From: CAYSRC01 sp964446385
GTDB taxonomy: Bacteria; Bacillota; Clostridia; Oscillospirales; Ruminococcaceae
Assembly (NCBI GenBank): GCA_964446385.1
Contig: CAYUOH010000007.1
Coordinates: 52,134 to 116,133 of the forward strand
DNA length: 64,000 bases
Reading direction: 5' to 3'
The position numbers and the translations under genes are program-made. Below the pieces are notes generated by a model. The model made no database searches and was not told the origin of the DNA. It saw only the letters and a list, made by a program, of their open reading frames with translations. Shown piece after piece: positions 16,522-25,172 of the stretch (within the stretch, counting starts at the first letter, position 1; every line of letters begins with the position of its first letter).

Positions 16522-16550
16522 ATATTATCACGCAATCGATGTTTTATCAA
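16522..16550 (-). promoter_or_regulatory. Promoter of the ABC-F leader transcript
   Basis: On the minus strand TTGATA (16550-16545), 17 bp, then TAATAT (16527-16522). Transcription would start near 16515, giving a leader of about 230 nt that holds the short peptide and the attenuator hairpin. Confidence 0.6.
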
Positions 16551-16627
16551 TTATGAAAATACAACATGAAAGTTTTGATTTAACTCTGAATTCTATACTA
16601 ACATCCAACCAGACCACACGCATACGC

Positions 16628-16687
16628 ATGATATCTAAATCGCTCTATCACGTTCAAAATCATGTCTTTGGACTTATTTCCACGAAC
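16628..16687 (-). repeat. Diverged inverted repeat, copy 1
   Basis: Read on the minus strand, this 60-nt segment resembles 17060-17112 on the plus strand. The block beginning GTTCGTGG matches at 18 of 20 positions and the block ending CGATTTAGATATCAT at 14 of 15, with a seven-base length difference between. No gene is supported on either strand around it. It may be a remnant of a mobile element end or of a transposase gene. Confidence 0.5.
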
Positions 16688-16753
16688 CGACGTTTTCACG
16701 ATTTTAACTCATCGGATTTTTCGCTCAAGCCCTAGAATGCCTTTATTTACAGG

Positions 16754-16850
16754 CTTCTTGCTTCTTAATTGATCCATTTTATTCCACCTTTATTCTTTAC
16801 TCTCACAAGAAAAATACCAAAATGTTAATCAGTAATCAATATAATATATA
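16754..16850. repeat. Direct repeat copy B (orphan HAD promoter and first codons)
   Basis: Second copy of the 97-bp sequence at 14672-14768. It reproduces the HAD promoter, ribosome binding site and first eight codons (MDQLRSKK), after which the reading frame continues into unrelated sequence and stops after 22 codons in all. It is therefore a dead copy of the HAD 5' end, left upstream of the ABC-F island. Confidence 0.9.
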
Positions 16851-17164
16851 TTAGTAAAATACTGAGGCCCTCTGCTATATTAGCCGAGCTCTCATCACTG
16901 ACTCTCCTATGCCGGAAAAACACAGAATTGCGCCACTTTCTGGCAATTAATTATCTACTTTTGACAGTAGTCACAACGTTGAACGATAGGGTGGGATGAA
17001 TTTCACGTGGGCACTGACTATATAAGGTAATAAGTCGATGTCCTTTTTTTGATTTTACCGTTCGTGGGAATATGTCCAATGTTTTAGATCAAGTGGTCGA
17101 TTTTGATATCATTCCATTTTTGGATGGCTCGGATAGTGTCAACAGAATCGTCCCCTTTACACCT
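16851..17164. other. Gene-free stretch beside the ABC-F island
   Basis: About 310 bases, without a convincing gene, between repeat copy B and the orphan gene at 17165. It contains copy 2 of the diverged inverted repeat. The plus-strand frame around 17020-17150 stays open and reads like protein (GNKSMSFFDFTV, then DIIPFLDGSDS) but has no start and no ribosome binding site, so I read it as a fragment of a lost gene, possibly from a mobile element. Confidence 0.4.
17060..17112 (+). repeat. Diverged inverted repeat, copy 2
   Basis: Partner of 16628-16687 in inverted orientation: GTTCGTGGGAATATGTCCAA at the left and CGATTTTGATATCAT at the right match the other copy with one to two differences per block. 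The two copies are about 370 bp apart and enclose repeat copy B. Confidence 0.5.
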
Positions 17165-17698
17165 TTAAAATTGAACTGCATCAATAGCAGCTTGTGCAAT
17201 CTTTTCCCAATCATCTTTTTGCAATGCAATAAATGAATAACCCATCCGTAATACTATTGTTTTCATTGAATTTATAACTTCTTCTGATACTCGGTTAGGG
17301 ATCGCAATGCCAATAGTATCAACACTTTTCTTCTTTTCTAATTCAAAGAGTGTATAAAAAACTTGAGCATAGAGCTCTTTTATTTTACCATTTGAACGCC
17401 CTAGACCTTTAACCTGTTTACTCTCATCATGCCTTTTTACATGAATGGCTATCTTATGTTGCTTATCATCAAATTCGTCATCATATATTATATCAGCAAA
17501 TTCATGGCCATGATGAATTCCATCAAAGACAACATCAATTGGTAAACCAAATGTACGCAATAAACAGATAGTATTTGATTCAAAGTCTTGCTTGCTTATT
17601 TGCCTTTTTGCACAGTTTTTACAATCCTCTTCATTTGGATGAGATCCATTTATTTTGCACTTTTCATATGCATTGTTTATATAAGTATTTCGCTGCAA
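17165..17698 (-). CDS. Orphan protein with nuclease-like core
   Basis: A 177-residue protein that I do not recognise. The N-terminus has a Cys cluster (CKINGSHPNEEDCKNC), possibly a zinc site. The centre, HEFADIIYDDEF then IAIHVKRHDES, resembles the E/D...hydrophobic-K arrangement of PD-(D/E)XK restriction-like folds, though the usual E-x-K is H-V-K here. The only start is TTG at 17698 with no good ribosome binding site, and an in-frame stop lies five codons upstream, so it may be the 3' remnant of a longer gene. Low GC and the neighbouring repeats suggest acquired DNA. Confidence 0.5.
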   Translation of the reverse strand: MQRNTYINNAYEKCKINGSHPNEEDCKNCAKRQISKQDFESNTICLLRTFGLPIDVVFDGIHHGHEFADIIYDDEFDDKQHKIAIHVKRHDESKQVKGLGRSNGKIKELYAQVFYTLFELEKKKSVDTIGIAIPNRVSEEVINSMKTIVLRMGYSFIALQKDDWEKIAQAAIDAVQF

Positions 17699-17719
17699 GC
17701 GCTCTGTCCGGTGCTATCT

Positions 17720-19030
17720 TTATAATAAAACCTTAACGCAATTTCTCCCGCTTGATTTTGCAGAGTACATTGCTTTGTCTACACGCTCGAATGCCTCTTT
17801 AGCGATGTCATTTTTATTTATCTCTGTTATACCGATACTGCATGTTGTATTACCGATAGTATCGAATTCTGTTTCGGAAATTTTTATTCTCATATTTTCA
17901 GCAATGGTCATAAGCTCAGAGGCATTTATATCAGAGCACACGGCTACAAATTCATCGCCGCCCCAACGTCCGATTTTTATGTTATAAGATTTCAGGAAAT
18001 CACTGACAATCGCAACAAAATGCTTTAAAGTGATATCCCCTACGGAATGGCCATATGTATCGTTTACCTTTTTATAGTTATCAATATCTATCAGCATAAT
18101 CGAAACAGATTGGTCGGTTTCCTTTTTGTTTTCGACAGCGTTTGAAAGCTCGGTTTCAATTCTGCGACGGTTGTACACGCCGGTCAATGAGTCCTGTGAA
18201 GCAAGCGCTTCGTTCATTTTAAGTGTTGACATTAATTGAACAGCATTTTCGTGGATATCCTGAACCATATATACAAATCTGAAATCATCAATATTGTCAG
18301 TTTCGGCACGGCTGAAAATCAACTTGACCCAGATATAATTTCCCTCGAGATTTCGCATCTGACAGTCAAACGACGTAACTCTTCCCGGAGCAAGGTTATT
18401 TTTCAGATAATCGGGCTTCGTGCGTTCAAGAAAGAGCGGCTGGTCCTCAGGCAAAAACATATTGACGATCATCATACGCCAATCGGTGTATGATAATTCA
18501 CCCGCATTCATAGGTTGATCAGAAAGTTCGGTAACTTCAATGCTGCTTGTTGTGTCCTTTATAAGGTCAACATACATGGAGAAGAGGAATGTATTCTGAA
18601 TATTATCCGTTTTTTCTTTGGTCAGGGATTCCTGTATAAATTCGCTGTTGTCGAGTTCATCGAAAATGAACAAATAGAGTTTTTCATCTTCCAGCGGATA
18701 TATTGTCATCTGAACCATATGTGGAGTGTTGTTATATTCAAGCTTTAATCTTCTGCTGTATTTGCCATGGAATTTTCCGTATGAAGAAGTAAAGACTTGA
18801 TAGTCGCTCGCAACTCTTTTTGAACCGTCATTGATAAGAGTAAAAAATATCATTTCGATGAGTTCGTTATAATTTCCGCTCTCTTTGATTACATCTGAAA
18901 ATATTCCCTTTCTGGAAACAGACCTGTAAATGTTAAGTTCGGCATTAACAATTATAACAGCGTCAATTTCTTCTTTGAGAATTTCGGAAATATCATCCGG
19001 TGTATAATTTTCTATTAATTTCGAATCCAT
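17720..19030 (-). CDS. PAS-GGDEF diguanylate cyclase
   Basis: A 436-residue cytosolic signalling protein. The N-terminal 250 residues hold one or two PAS-like regions (EGNYIWVKLIFSRAE is a typical PAS strand). The C-terminal cyclase domain begins near DSLTGVYNRRRIE and has the metal loop DIDNYKKVNDTYGH and an intact RWGGDEF active site. It should make cyclic di-GMP. No RXXD inhibitory site is obvious before GGDEF. GAGGGA precedes the ATG. No transmembrane segment is present; a truncated membrane sensor lies directly upstream. Confidence 0.9.
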   Translation of the reverse strand: MDSKLIENYTPDDISEILKEEIDAVIIVNAELNIYRSVSRKGIFSDVIKESGNYNELIEMIFFTLINDGSKRVASDYQVFTSSYGKFHGKYSRRLKLEYNNTPHMVQMTIYPLEDEKLYLFIFDELDNSEFIQESLTKEKTDNIQNTFLFSMYVDLIKDTTSSIEVTELSDQPMNAGELSYTDWRMMIVNMFLPEDQPLFLERTKPDYLKNNLAPGRVTSFDCQMRNLEGNYIWVKLIFSRAETDNIDDFRFVYMVQDIHENAVQLMSTLKMNEALASQDSLTGVYNRRRIETELSNAVENKKETDQSVSIMLIDIDNYKKVNDTYGHSVGDITLKHFVAIVSDFLKSYNIKIGRWGGDEFVAVCSDINASELMTIAENMRIKISETEFDTIGNTTCSIGITEINKNDIAKEAFERVDKAMYSAKSSGRNCVKVLL

Positions 19031-19152
19031 TTTTAGTCCCTCACTTTCGATTGGGCATTGCTCCTTTTTTACTCACCTGTTTTTGGAGTTTACTCTTCAG
19101 ATCCTTCGAATATTTTTCTATGCTTGGAACACAGGCCATTAATTGATCAAGT

Positions 19153-19431
19153 TTACCTTAGGTTTTGCTTGCTAAAAGTATTGTCATTAAGCCGGAAACA
19201 GTCAGCAACATACAACAAGTCTCCTGATATTCTGTTGAATCTGTTTGATATAAGTGTATTTTCCGTCATTATGAGATTTTGCTCATTATTCAACAACTCG
19301 CTTTTTTGGGATTCATTTAGTTTAAATTGCAAAAACGAAGTAAACAATAGTGTTAGCAGGCTTAAAATTATGAATATAATGACTGAGTTTTGAATGAATG
19401 ATCTCTTTTGCTTCAATAAACCTGTTATCAT
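19153..19431 (-). pseudogene. Truncated membrane sensor (N-terminal fragment)
   Basis: A 92-residue frame with a strong AAAGGAG ribosome binding site, one N-terminal transmembrane helix (SVIIFIILSLLTLLFTSFL, about residues 16-34) and the beginning of an extracellular helix resembling the first part of a dCache sensor (NTLISNRFNRISGDLLYVAD). It then stops. Sensors of this type are normally 500 or more residues, so this is probably the stump of a gene whose remainder was deleted; the GGDEF gene 120 bases downstream could be its former partner or output module. Confidence 0.6.
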
Positions 19432-19533
19432 GTGAACTTGCTCCTTTCAAAAAATTATCGCTGATTTTGTATTAAACATCCAGCTCTGAATATTATTATA
19501 CTTCTATAACCGGGAACATATAAAGAGAAATAC

Positions 19534-19572
19534 AAAAAAGAAGGAACCCTGACAGCTATGCCGGGTTCCTTC
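19534..19572 (-). terminator. Terminator of the alaS-to-pseudokinase operon
   Basis: A perfect 10-bp stem GAAGGAACCC / GGGTTCCTTC (arms 19540-19549 and 19563-19572), followed on the minus strand by TTTTTTGTA. It lies 20 bases after the PASTA protein stop. Confidence 0.92.
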
Positions 19573-19592
19573 GTTTATTTATATTGTGTTTA

Positions 19593-21389
19593 TCAGCCGT
19601 TATTTCCGTTTCCGTTTCCGTTGTTCTCATGAGGATTAGTTCCGTCTTCCGGATTAGTGCCGTCAGGCACTGCGGGCTCCTCCGGCTCAACAACGGGGAC
19701 TGCGACCGCGACGGTAAGCGAAACCACCTGAGAGGATGGATCGATGGTCTTGCCGGCTTCGGGCGACTGCTTTATAACGGTACCGGGTAAATGGGTATCG
19801 TCCTCTACCTCGACAATGCTGCAATCCACACCCTTGTAATACAGAACCTGTTCGACCTCATCGATCTGGCTTCCGACGAAATTGTCAAGCACAACACGCT
19901 TTCCGGTGCTGATTGTAAGAGTGATCTCGATCTTTTCGCCGTCGGAATTGTCAATTTCGCTTCCTGCGGCGGGCTTCTGGCTTAAAATGGTGCCGGCCTC
20001 GGTATCGGCGTCGACTACCTTTTCTATTTTATAGCTGTAGGTGTCGTTGTCCATATGTATCTCGGAAACATCCTGGTTGAGATAATCAGGGACCTCAACA
20101 GTAGATACGGTAGCGACGGGAGGGGTATCGTTGTTTTTAAACTCGTCAAGTACCTTTAAACCGACATAACGCATGACAATAACTACGGATACAACCGCTA
20201 TAAGGATAAGCAGAGCGCCTATCCAGGGGAATTTCCGTTTTTCATTGCCGTCTTCGTCATCCGGTTCGGGAACACGGACCAAAGTGTGCTCCTGCCGGTG
20301 TATAACGGGTTTGGGCTCCGGTTCCTTCGCGGGCTGCACGGGAATATCCGAAGATGTATTGAACACAAGGTCCTCGGGAATCTCCTGACCGGTCGCCACA
20401 GCGACGGCGCGGCGGGTCTGGTCCGAGATAGGCTCGAAGAAGCCCTGCATGAATTCCTGAACCGAAGATGTGCGTTCCTTGCTGTTTACCGTCATCGCGC
20501 GGGAGATCGCGCGGGATACACGCGGCTGGATCTCTCCGTTAAGTGTCGCGGCGGTTTCAAGCGAATCGTATCCGCGCCTCTGCTCCCCGTCGGGAGGGGT
20601 GGTACCGGTGATACAGCGGTACATTACCGCGGCAAGGGAATATACGTCCGTTGCGGCACTCTGCCACATCATAACACTGTACTGCTCAGGCGCGGAATAT
20701 CCGCTCTGAAGCCGGGAGGGAATCTCGCTTCCCTTGGTTCGGACGGACGCCGTACCATATCCACCAAGGCGAACGTCGCCCTTGTGGTTGACAAATATTG
20801 TATTGGGAGATACGCCCCTGTGAAGGAGACTGACGTCGTGCATCTCATTCAAAGCTTCCCCCACGGGCTGAAGCAGGGCGTAGGCCTGATCGAAGCTTAT
20901 CGTACCGCCGGCACGGGAAAGAAGTTCCCGCAGAGGAATCCCGCCGAAACGCTCCATTACGGCGTATGCGGTACCGTTGGCCTCAAAGAAATCTGTGACC
21001 CTGATAAGGGGAATATCGTTGGAAATCCTTGACAGTGAGCGGTAAAGCTCACAAAAATCCATAAGCTCGGTCTTGTACAGCAATTCATCACCGACGTTTG
21101 GCTGCAAAGCCAGCTCGCCTTTTGCACGGGAACATTTGTCTTTCAGCAGGAATTCCCTTACGTATACCATGGTATTGAGCTTGCAGTCATAGGCAATGTT
21201 TGTAACCGAATTGCCGTCCATCTCGGTACGCATACCAATAACGTAGCGTCCGCCCTTGAGGCGGGTACCGATGGGCATAATACCTGCAGGATTCTGCTGG
21301 GTACCGTTGTAGCCGCAGTGGGGGCAGGCGGTCGCGTCGAGAGGGACCGGCCTCATGCAGCTCATACACAATTTTTCCTGTACGCTCAT
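19593..21389 (-). CDS. Zinc-ribbon PASTA pseudokinase
   Basis: A 598-residue membrane protein: zinc ribbon (C8, C11, C22, C25), kinase-like domain (about 45-320), transmembrane helix (about 388-408), two extracellular PASTA repeats (about 425-490 and 492-560) and a Pro/Asn/Gly-rich tail. The kinase fold is recognisable (MERFGGIPLRELL, YSAPEQY, TDVYSLAAVMYRCITG) but catalytic residues are lost: the beta-3 lysine is R78, the HRD aspartate is G192, the catalytic-loop asparagine is T197 and the DFG aspartate is G210. It should be unable to phosphorylate and may act as a wall-sensing scaffold. PASTA domains of the PknB/PrkC group bind muropeptides or lipid II. Confidence 0.88.
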   Translation of the reverse strand: MSVQEKLCMSCMRPVPLDATACPHCGYNGTQQNPAGIMPIGTRLKGGRYVIGMRTEMDGNSVTNIAYDCKLNTMVYVREFLLKDKCSRAKGELALQPNVGDELLYKTELMDFCELYRSLSRISNDIPLIRVTDFFEANGTAYAVMERFGGIPLRELLSRAGGTISFDQAYALLQPVGEALNEMHDVSLLHRGVSPNTIFVNHKGDVRLGGYGTASVRTKGSEIPSRLQSGYSAPEQYSVMMWQSAATDVYSLAAVMYRCITGTTPPDGEQRRGYDSLETAATLNGEIQPRVSRAISRAMTVNSKERTSSVQEFMQGFFEPISDQTRRAVAVATGQEIPEDLVFNTSSDIPVQPAKEPEPKPVIHRQEHTLVRVPEPDDEDGNEKRKFPWIGALLILIAVVSVVIVMRYVGLKVLDEFKNNDTPPVATVSTVEVPDYLNQDVSEIHMDNDTYSYKIEKVVDADTEAGTILSQKPAAGSEIDNSDGEKIEITLTISTGKRVVLDNFVGSQIDEVEQVLYYKGVDCSIVEVEDDTHLPGTVIKQSPEAGKTIDPSSQVVSLTVAVAVPVVEPEEPAVPDGTNPEDGTNPHENNGNGNGNNG

Positions 21390-21464
21390 TTTTCCATTCC
21401 TTTTAATATTTTATACTAAATAATAATACTATATTTTGTATATATGTTCAAGTTTGACCACATT

Positions 21465-22076
21465 TTATAGGGGTTTGCCGTTGACGATCTGCGCTGCGCG
21501 TTCATATTCGGATATGCCGCAGACGCGGTTGACAGTGTTTATAATGGCGTTCACCGAAAGCCTTGTCGGAAGGCCCATTTCAGAAAGGAGCCTGCGCCGG
21601 CGCTCCGTCGCTCCCGTCGTACCGGAAAAGCCGTCTTCGAAAAGTCGGGCTGTCGTAAGAAGTTGGTCGGATTCTTTTTCCAAGTCCGTACTTGACGCAG
21701 TGTTGAATGGTACCGCATCGCGCAGGGCTTTGATTATAATATCGGGACTGATTCCTTCAACGCCAAGAATGCCCGCGGCGCCCGGGCCGGGTTTGCGCTT
21801 TTCCTTACCCGCTATATCGGGCACAAACGCGTCGAAACACTCCCCACCGCTTGCGAGGTCGCGCACAAAGCGCCTTATCCTGAACCCCGCCTCGTCGCTG
21901 TCGGTAAGGACGATTATTCCTGTTTTTTTGGCCAGATACCTTATGTATTCCTGCTTTTCAGTGTCGTTGAAAATATTAAAACCGTCAGTTGTTACGACTA
22001 TACCGTCAACTGTCGATTCAAGCTTAATTTTATCGTACCGGCCCTCAACGATCACCGCCTGGTCTACTTGAATCAT
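21465..22076 (-). CDS. RNase M5-like Toprim protein
   Basis: A 203-residue Toprim-domain protein. The Toprim glutamate is in VIVEGRYDKIKLES (residues 8-21), and the DxD metal site is TDSDEAGFRIRRF. A C-terminal region typical of the Clostridia family (DUF4093) follows. RNase M5 (RnmV) processes the 5S rRNA precursor, and this group is annotated as RnmV-like. Its start overlaps the holA stop by ATGA. True substrate is unproven. Confidence 0.8.
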   Translation of the reverse strand: MIQVDQAVIVEGRYDKIKLESTVDGIVVTTDGFNIFNDTEKQEYIRYLAKKTGIIVLTDSDEAGFRIRRFVRDLASGGECFDAFVPDIAGKEKRKPGPGAAGILGVEGISPDIIIKALRDAVPFNTASSTDLEKESDQLLTTARLFEDGFSGTTGATERRRRLLSEMGLPTRLSVNAIINTVNRVCGISEYERAAQIVNGKPL

Positions 22077-23104
22077 TGATTTTTCACCGCGAGAACGAGG
22101 TTCATTATCCCCTGTTCCAATATTACTTCACGGTCGACTCTGGAGGATTTTAAATCCTTATCTAGACCGTACAATATTTTTATAATCTTTTCGAGGGTCC
22201 CGATGCTGTAGTTCCTGCATTTATCCGACGCGACGGCCAGCATCCTGTCCCCTTTTTTATAGCCGAAATTTTCGGTTAGCCAATCAAGGGATTTTCCCTC
22301 TTTCGCCGCGAGAGCGCATCGGTAGTAATTGACGTAGGTAGTGTTGACAAGCCCCAAAATACCGAGGGGGTCGACCCTCGCGTCAAGCAGATCCTCCGTA
22401 AGGGTAAGTGCGCGCGCCGTACGGCCTGATTCGATGGCGTTTATCATACTGAACACGTTGTCCTCCAAATTGCGGGGAGACAGCGTCTTTACGTGGTCTT
22501 CGTTTATCTCTGTGTAATTCGAGGCGGCGGAAAGCTTCCAGATTTCGGTATGTATTGTCTGCAGATCGTTACCCAGCCGATCCACAAGGGCGGTTACCGC
22601 CTTATCCGTTATATCGCAGCCTTCATCCTTTGCCATGGAGACGATCTCCCGGCGAATGTTGATCTGCGCCGCAATACAGTTCACTGTCATACTGTCCCGG
22701 CATAACCCGACAAGCTCCGACACTGTTTTCGGAATCGAAAACCTGTTTGAACCGGTATCCACGTATTTCAGGATAACGGTAAGGTCGTTTGGCAGACCCC
22801 GAAAGAATTCCTCAAGAAGCTTTTTGCGCTGCTCGGACGGTTTTCCGGGCTTGAAATTATCTATGATCGCAGTACGCCTCTCGCCGAAGAAGCTCATGTT
22901 GTATGTAAGGGAATCGAAATCTTCGTCGGTCATTGAGGAGTAATCGTATTTGAGCGGTTCATCGGCGTCAGCCTTCTTCAGGGCAGCAAGAATAAGCGCC
23001 GTCGATTTATCGGAGGTGTATACGTCGTCGCCGCATATCAAATAAAGCGGCAATATACTATGTTTCAGTTCAGCCGCTAATTGGGATTCCTTAATGGATT
23101 TCAT
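22073..23104 (-). CDS. holA: DNA polymerase III delta subunit
   Basis: A 343-residue HolA protein with an N-terminal clamp-loader ATPase-like domain without a working Walker site (LYLICGDDVYTSDKS) and a C-terminal collar domain (NLEDNVFSMINAI...DLLDARVDPLGILGLVN region). Delta opens the sliding clamp during loading. It overlaps comEC by ATGA, and comEC-holA is a common gene pair in Bacillota. Confidence 0.92.
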   Translation of the reverse strand: MKSIKESQLAAELKHSILPLYLICGDDVYTSDKSTALILAALKKADADEPLKYDYSSMTDEDFDSLTYNMSFFGERRTAIIDNFKPGKPSEQRKKLLEEFFRGLPNDLTVILKYVDTGSNRFSIPKTVSELVGLCRDSMTVNCIAAQINIRREIVSMAKDEGCDITDKAVTALVDRLGNDLQTIHTEIWKLSAASNYTEINEDHVKTLSPRNLEDNVFSMINAIESGRTARALTLTEDLLDARVDPLGILGLVNTTYVNYYRCALAAKEGKSLDWLTENFGYKKGDRMLAVASDKCRNYSIGTLEKIIKILYGLDKDLKSSRVDREVILEQGIMNLVLAVKNQ

Positions 23105-25161
23105 CCGATTCTCCTTAATTCGCCGTCCTTCAGCAACCAGGACGCTTTGTCATACTCACCGAAGGTTTTGATCTGTCCTTTGGCAACGACCCGGTATCCG
23201 TCCTCATCGGAAATGATTACCATAGAAGCCGTGCCGCCGGGGATATCGAGGGTCTCATCATAATTCAAAACTATACTGATATCATTATATGACAAATTAA
23301 TGTCACCGTTAAATTCTTTGATAAAAAAGTCGATACCGGTAAACGGGAAAACCGTCTCTTTTCCGCTTGATATAATACTGTTTGTATAATATACCATTTC
23401 CGAGACGTTTTGTATACCATACTCCCCGCTTTCGGGAATTATAACATAACAGGGTGAATAATTAAAATGAGCGTCGAGCCACGAGGCAGCATACTTACTC
23501 CGCTTGGATGTGGGTTTCAGGAACAGAACGCTGCTTTGGCGGTTACGCGTGACGATCAGTGTATTGTTGTCGTACACGGTCAGCACCGGGTTATCTTTAA
23601 TCACTGCGGAGTATATCGCAAAAGAGACCGACAGGCATACCGCAAGAGAAAGCGCAGAAAATAAAACCGGTTTCGAAGCTTTCACAGCGATAATGACAAT
23701 TATCAGAATTATCGCCAGACCCAACCCGGCCCGAAGATATATATTGTCCAAAGCAAGCGACGCCATGCCCCATCCCGAGAAAAACTCCGCGATTTTAATG
23801 ATACCCTTTGCAAGGATACCGCAGACAATCGCCGCAAGACCGGGCAGGAGCCTAAGAGGCAAAACAGAAACCAGTATAAAAACCGGAAGCAGAGGTAACA
23901 GCCATGATGTCAGCAGAACGACCGCCGGTCCGGCAATTACCGCCACCGTGGAAACATTCATGCCGAACAGCATCAAAAGAGGCAGCATGACTGTATTTAC
24001 CGAAAGGGTGAGAATAAAGGGCGAAAGCAGTTTCTTCGCGAGCTCCCCGCATTTCAGTCTTTCGGTTATCGCGGGGTTAACGGCCACAAGCGCGAAACAG
24101 CAGCCGAACGACAGGAGAAACGAGGGGCTTACAACAGCCGAAGGAGAAGGTATCAGAACCGCCAGTGCGGCGACCGACATCGTGGTAAGAGGATCGTTTC
24201 GGCGCTCAATTCCGCCCGCGGCGAAACCTATTACAGCCATTGTGCAGGCGCGGATAACCGACGGGGTAAATCCGTAAAAAAGAGATATAAAGAAGGCGAC
24301 GGCACCCATAACAGGCAGCATCACGAGGCCCTTCACCCGCATCTTTTTCAGAATACCGCTAAGCAGACCGATCAGGACCGAAACGTGAAGACCTGATACC
24401 GCAAGAATATGTGATATCCCGACGCGTTCGAAACTTAAAAGGGTGTCGTCGCTGAGCAGCGTCCTGTCTCCGGTTATCAAAGACACGCAAAGTGCGCCTT
24501 CCTGCCCGCCGAGCCATCCCGTAATCGCCTCGCGGCAGCTGTATTTAAATCGCATTGTGCGGCCGATAAGAGTATATGAAGGTCCCGTTGGTGTTTCAAA
24601 AGGTACTGTCAAAACGTCGCCGGTCTTTTCGGATTTCATCCCTTCACTTACACCGGTTTTTGCCTCTGCTTTGGGGATCGCTTCGCAGTTCAAGTCGGTG
24701 TTCCCGCCGGAAGAGGACGAATACACCGCAGCGGCACCGCGCAGGACAACGCCGTCACCAGGGTCGTAGGTTCCTTCCGAAAAGAACCGGGCGGTGATAT
24801 TCTTTACCGGCATTCCGTTCGAAGTCAGCACATTCCCCTTGTACAGCACCGCTGACGGGTAAGCGGTTTTGGATGTTATTACAACCTCAAGCGCCGAACC
24901 GCGGGCCGTGACGGCGTCAAGTGTCTTTTCCTGCCGGGAGGTAAAAATCTCAAAAGAGAGAAGGGCGCAAAGCATGCATACCGCAAGCAGAGCGCAGCGC
25001 GTAAGCGCGGTCCTGATATCCTTGCGGCCGAAAAAAAGAAGAATTACCGCAATCAAAAAAGAGGCCGCTGTCACAGCAAGCATGCCCCACTGCCCTGCCG
25101 TGAACAACATGGCAAGGAATACAGCAAGGCATAATGCCGCAAAAGCAACAGGCCTCTTCAT
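23101..25161 (-). CDS. comEC: ComEC/Rec2-type DNA translocation channel, no metallo-lactamase motif
   Basis: A 686-residue polytopic protein. An N-terminal DUF4131 region (about 25-190) precedes the Competence domain with conserved HILAVSGLHVSVLIG and FYGFTPSVIRACTM. About ten transmembrane segments follow to near residue 540. The C-terminal 150 residues occupy the usual beta-lactamase-like position but contain no HxHxDH zinc motif. ComEC imports single-stranded DNA in competence; with a degenerate nuclease-like domain it may rely on another nuclease or have a changed role. Confidence 0.9.
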   Translation of the reverse strand: MKRPVAFAALCLAVFLAMLFTAGQWGMLAVTAASFLIAVILLFFGRKDIRTALTRCALLAVCMLCALLSFEIFTSRQEKTLDAVTARGSALEVVITSKTAYPSAVLYKGNVLTSNGMPVKNITARFFSEGTYDPGDGVVLRGAAAVYSSSSGGNTDLNCEAIPKAEAKTGVSEGMKSEKTGDVLTVPFETPTGPSYTLIGRTMRFKYSCREAITGWLGGQEGALCVSLITGDRTLLSDDTLLSFERVGISHILAVSGLHVSVLIGLLSGILKKMRVKGLVMLPVMGAVAFFISLFYGFTPSVIRACTMAVIGFAAGGIERRNDPLTTMSVAALAVLIPSPSAVVSPSFLLSFGCCFALVAVNPAITERLKCGELAKKLLSPFILTLSVNTVMLPLLMLFGMNVSTVAVIAGPAVVLLTSWLLPLLPVFILVSVLPLRLLPGLAAIVCGILAKGIIKIAEFFSGWGMASLALDNIYLRAGLGLAIILIIVIIAVKASKPVLFSALSLAVCLSVSFAIYSAVIKDNPVLTVYDNNTLIVTRNRQSSVLFLKPTSKRSKYAASWLDAHFNYSPCYVIIPESGEYGIQNVSEMVYYTNSIISSGKETVFPFTGIDFFIKEFNGDINLSYNDISIVLNYDETLDIPGGTASMVIISDEDGYRVVAKGQIKTFGEYDKASWLLKDGELRRIG

Positions 25162-25172
25162 TTAAAAAATCC

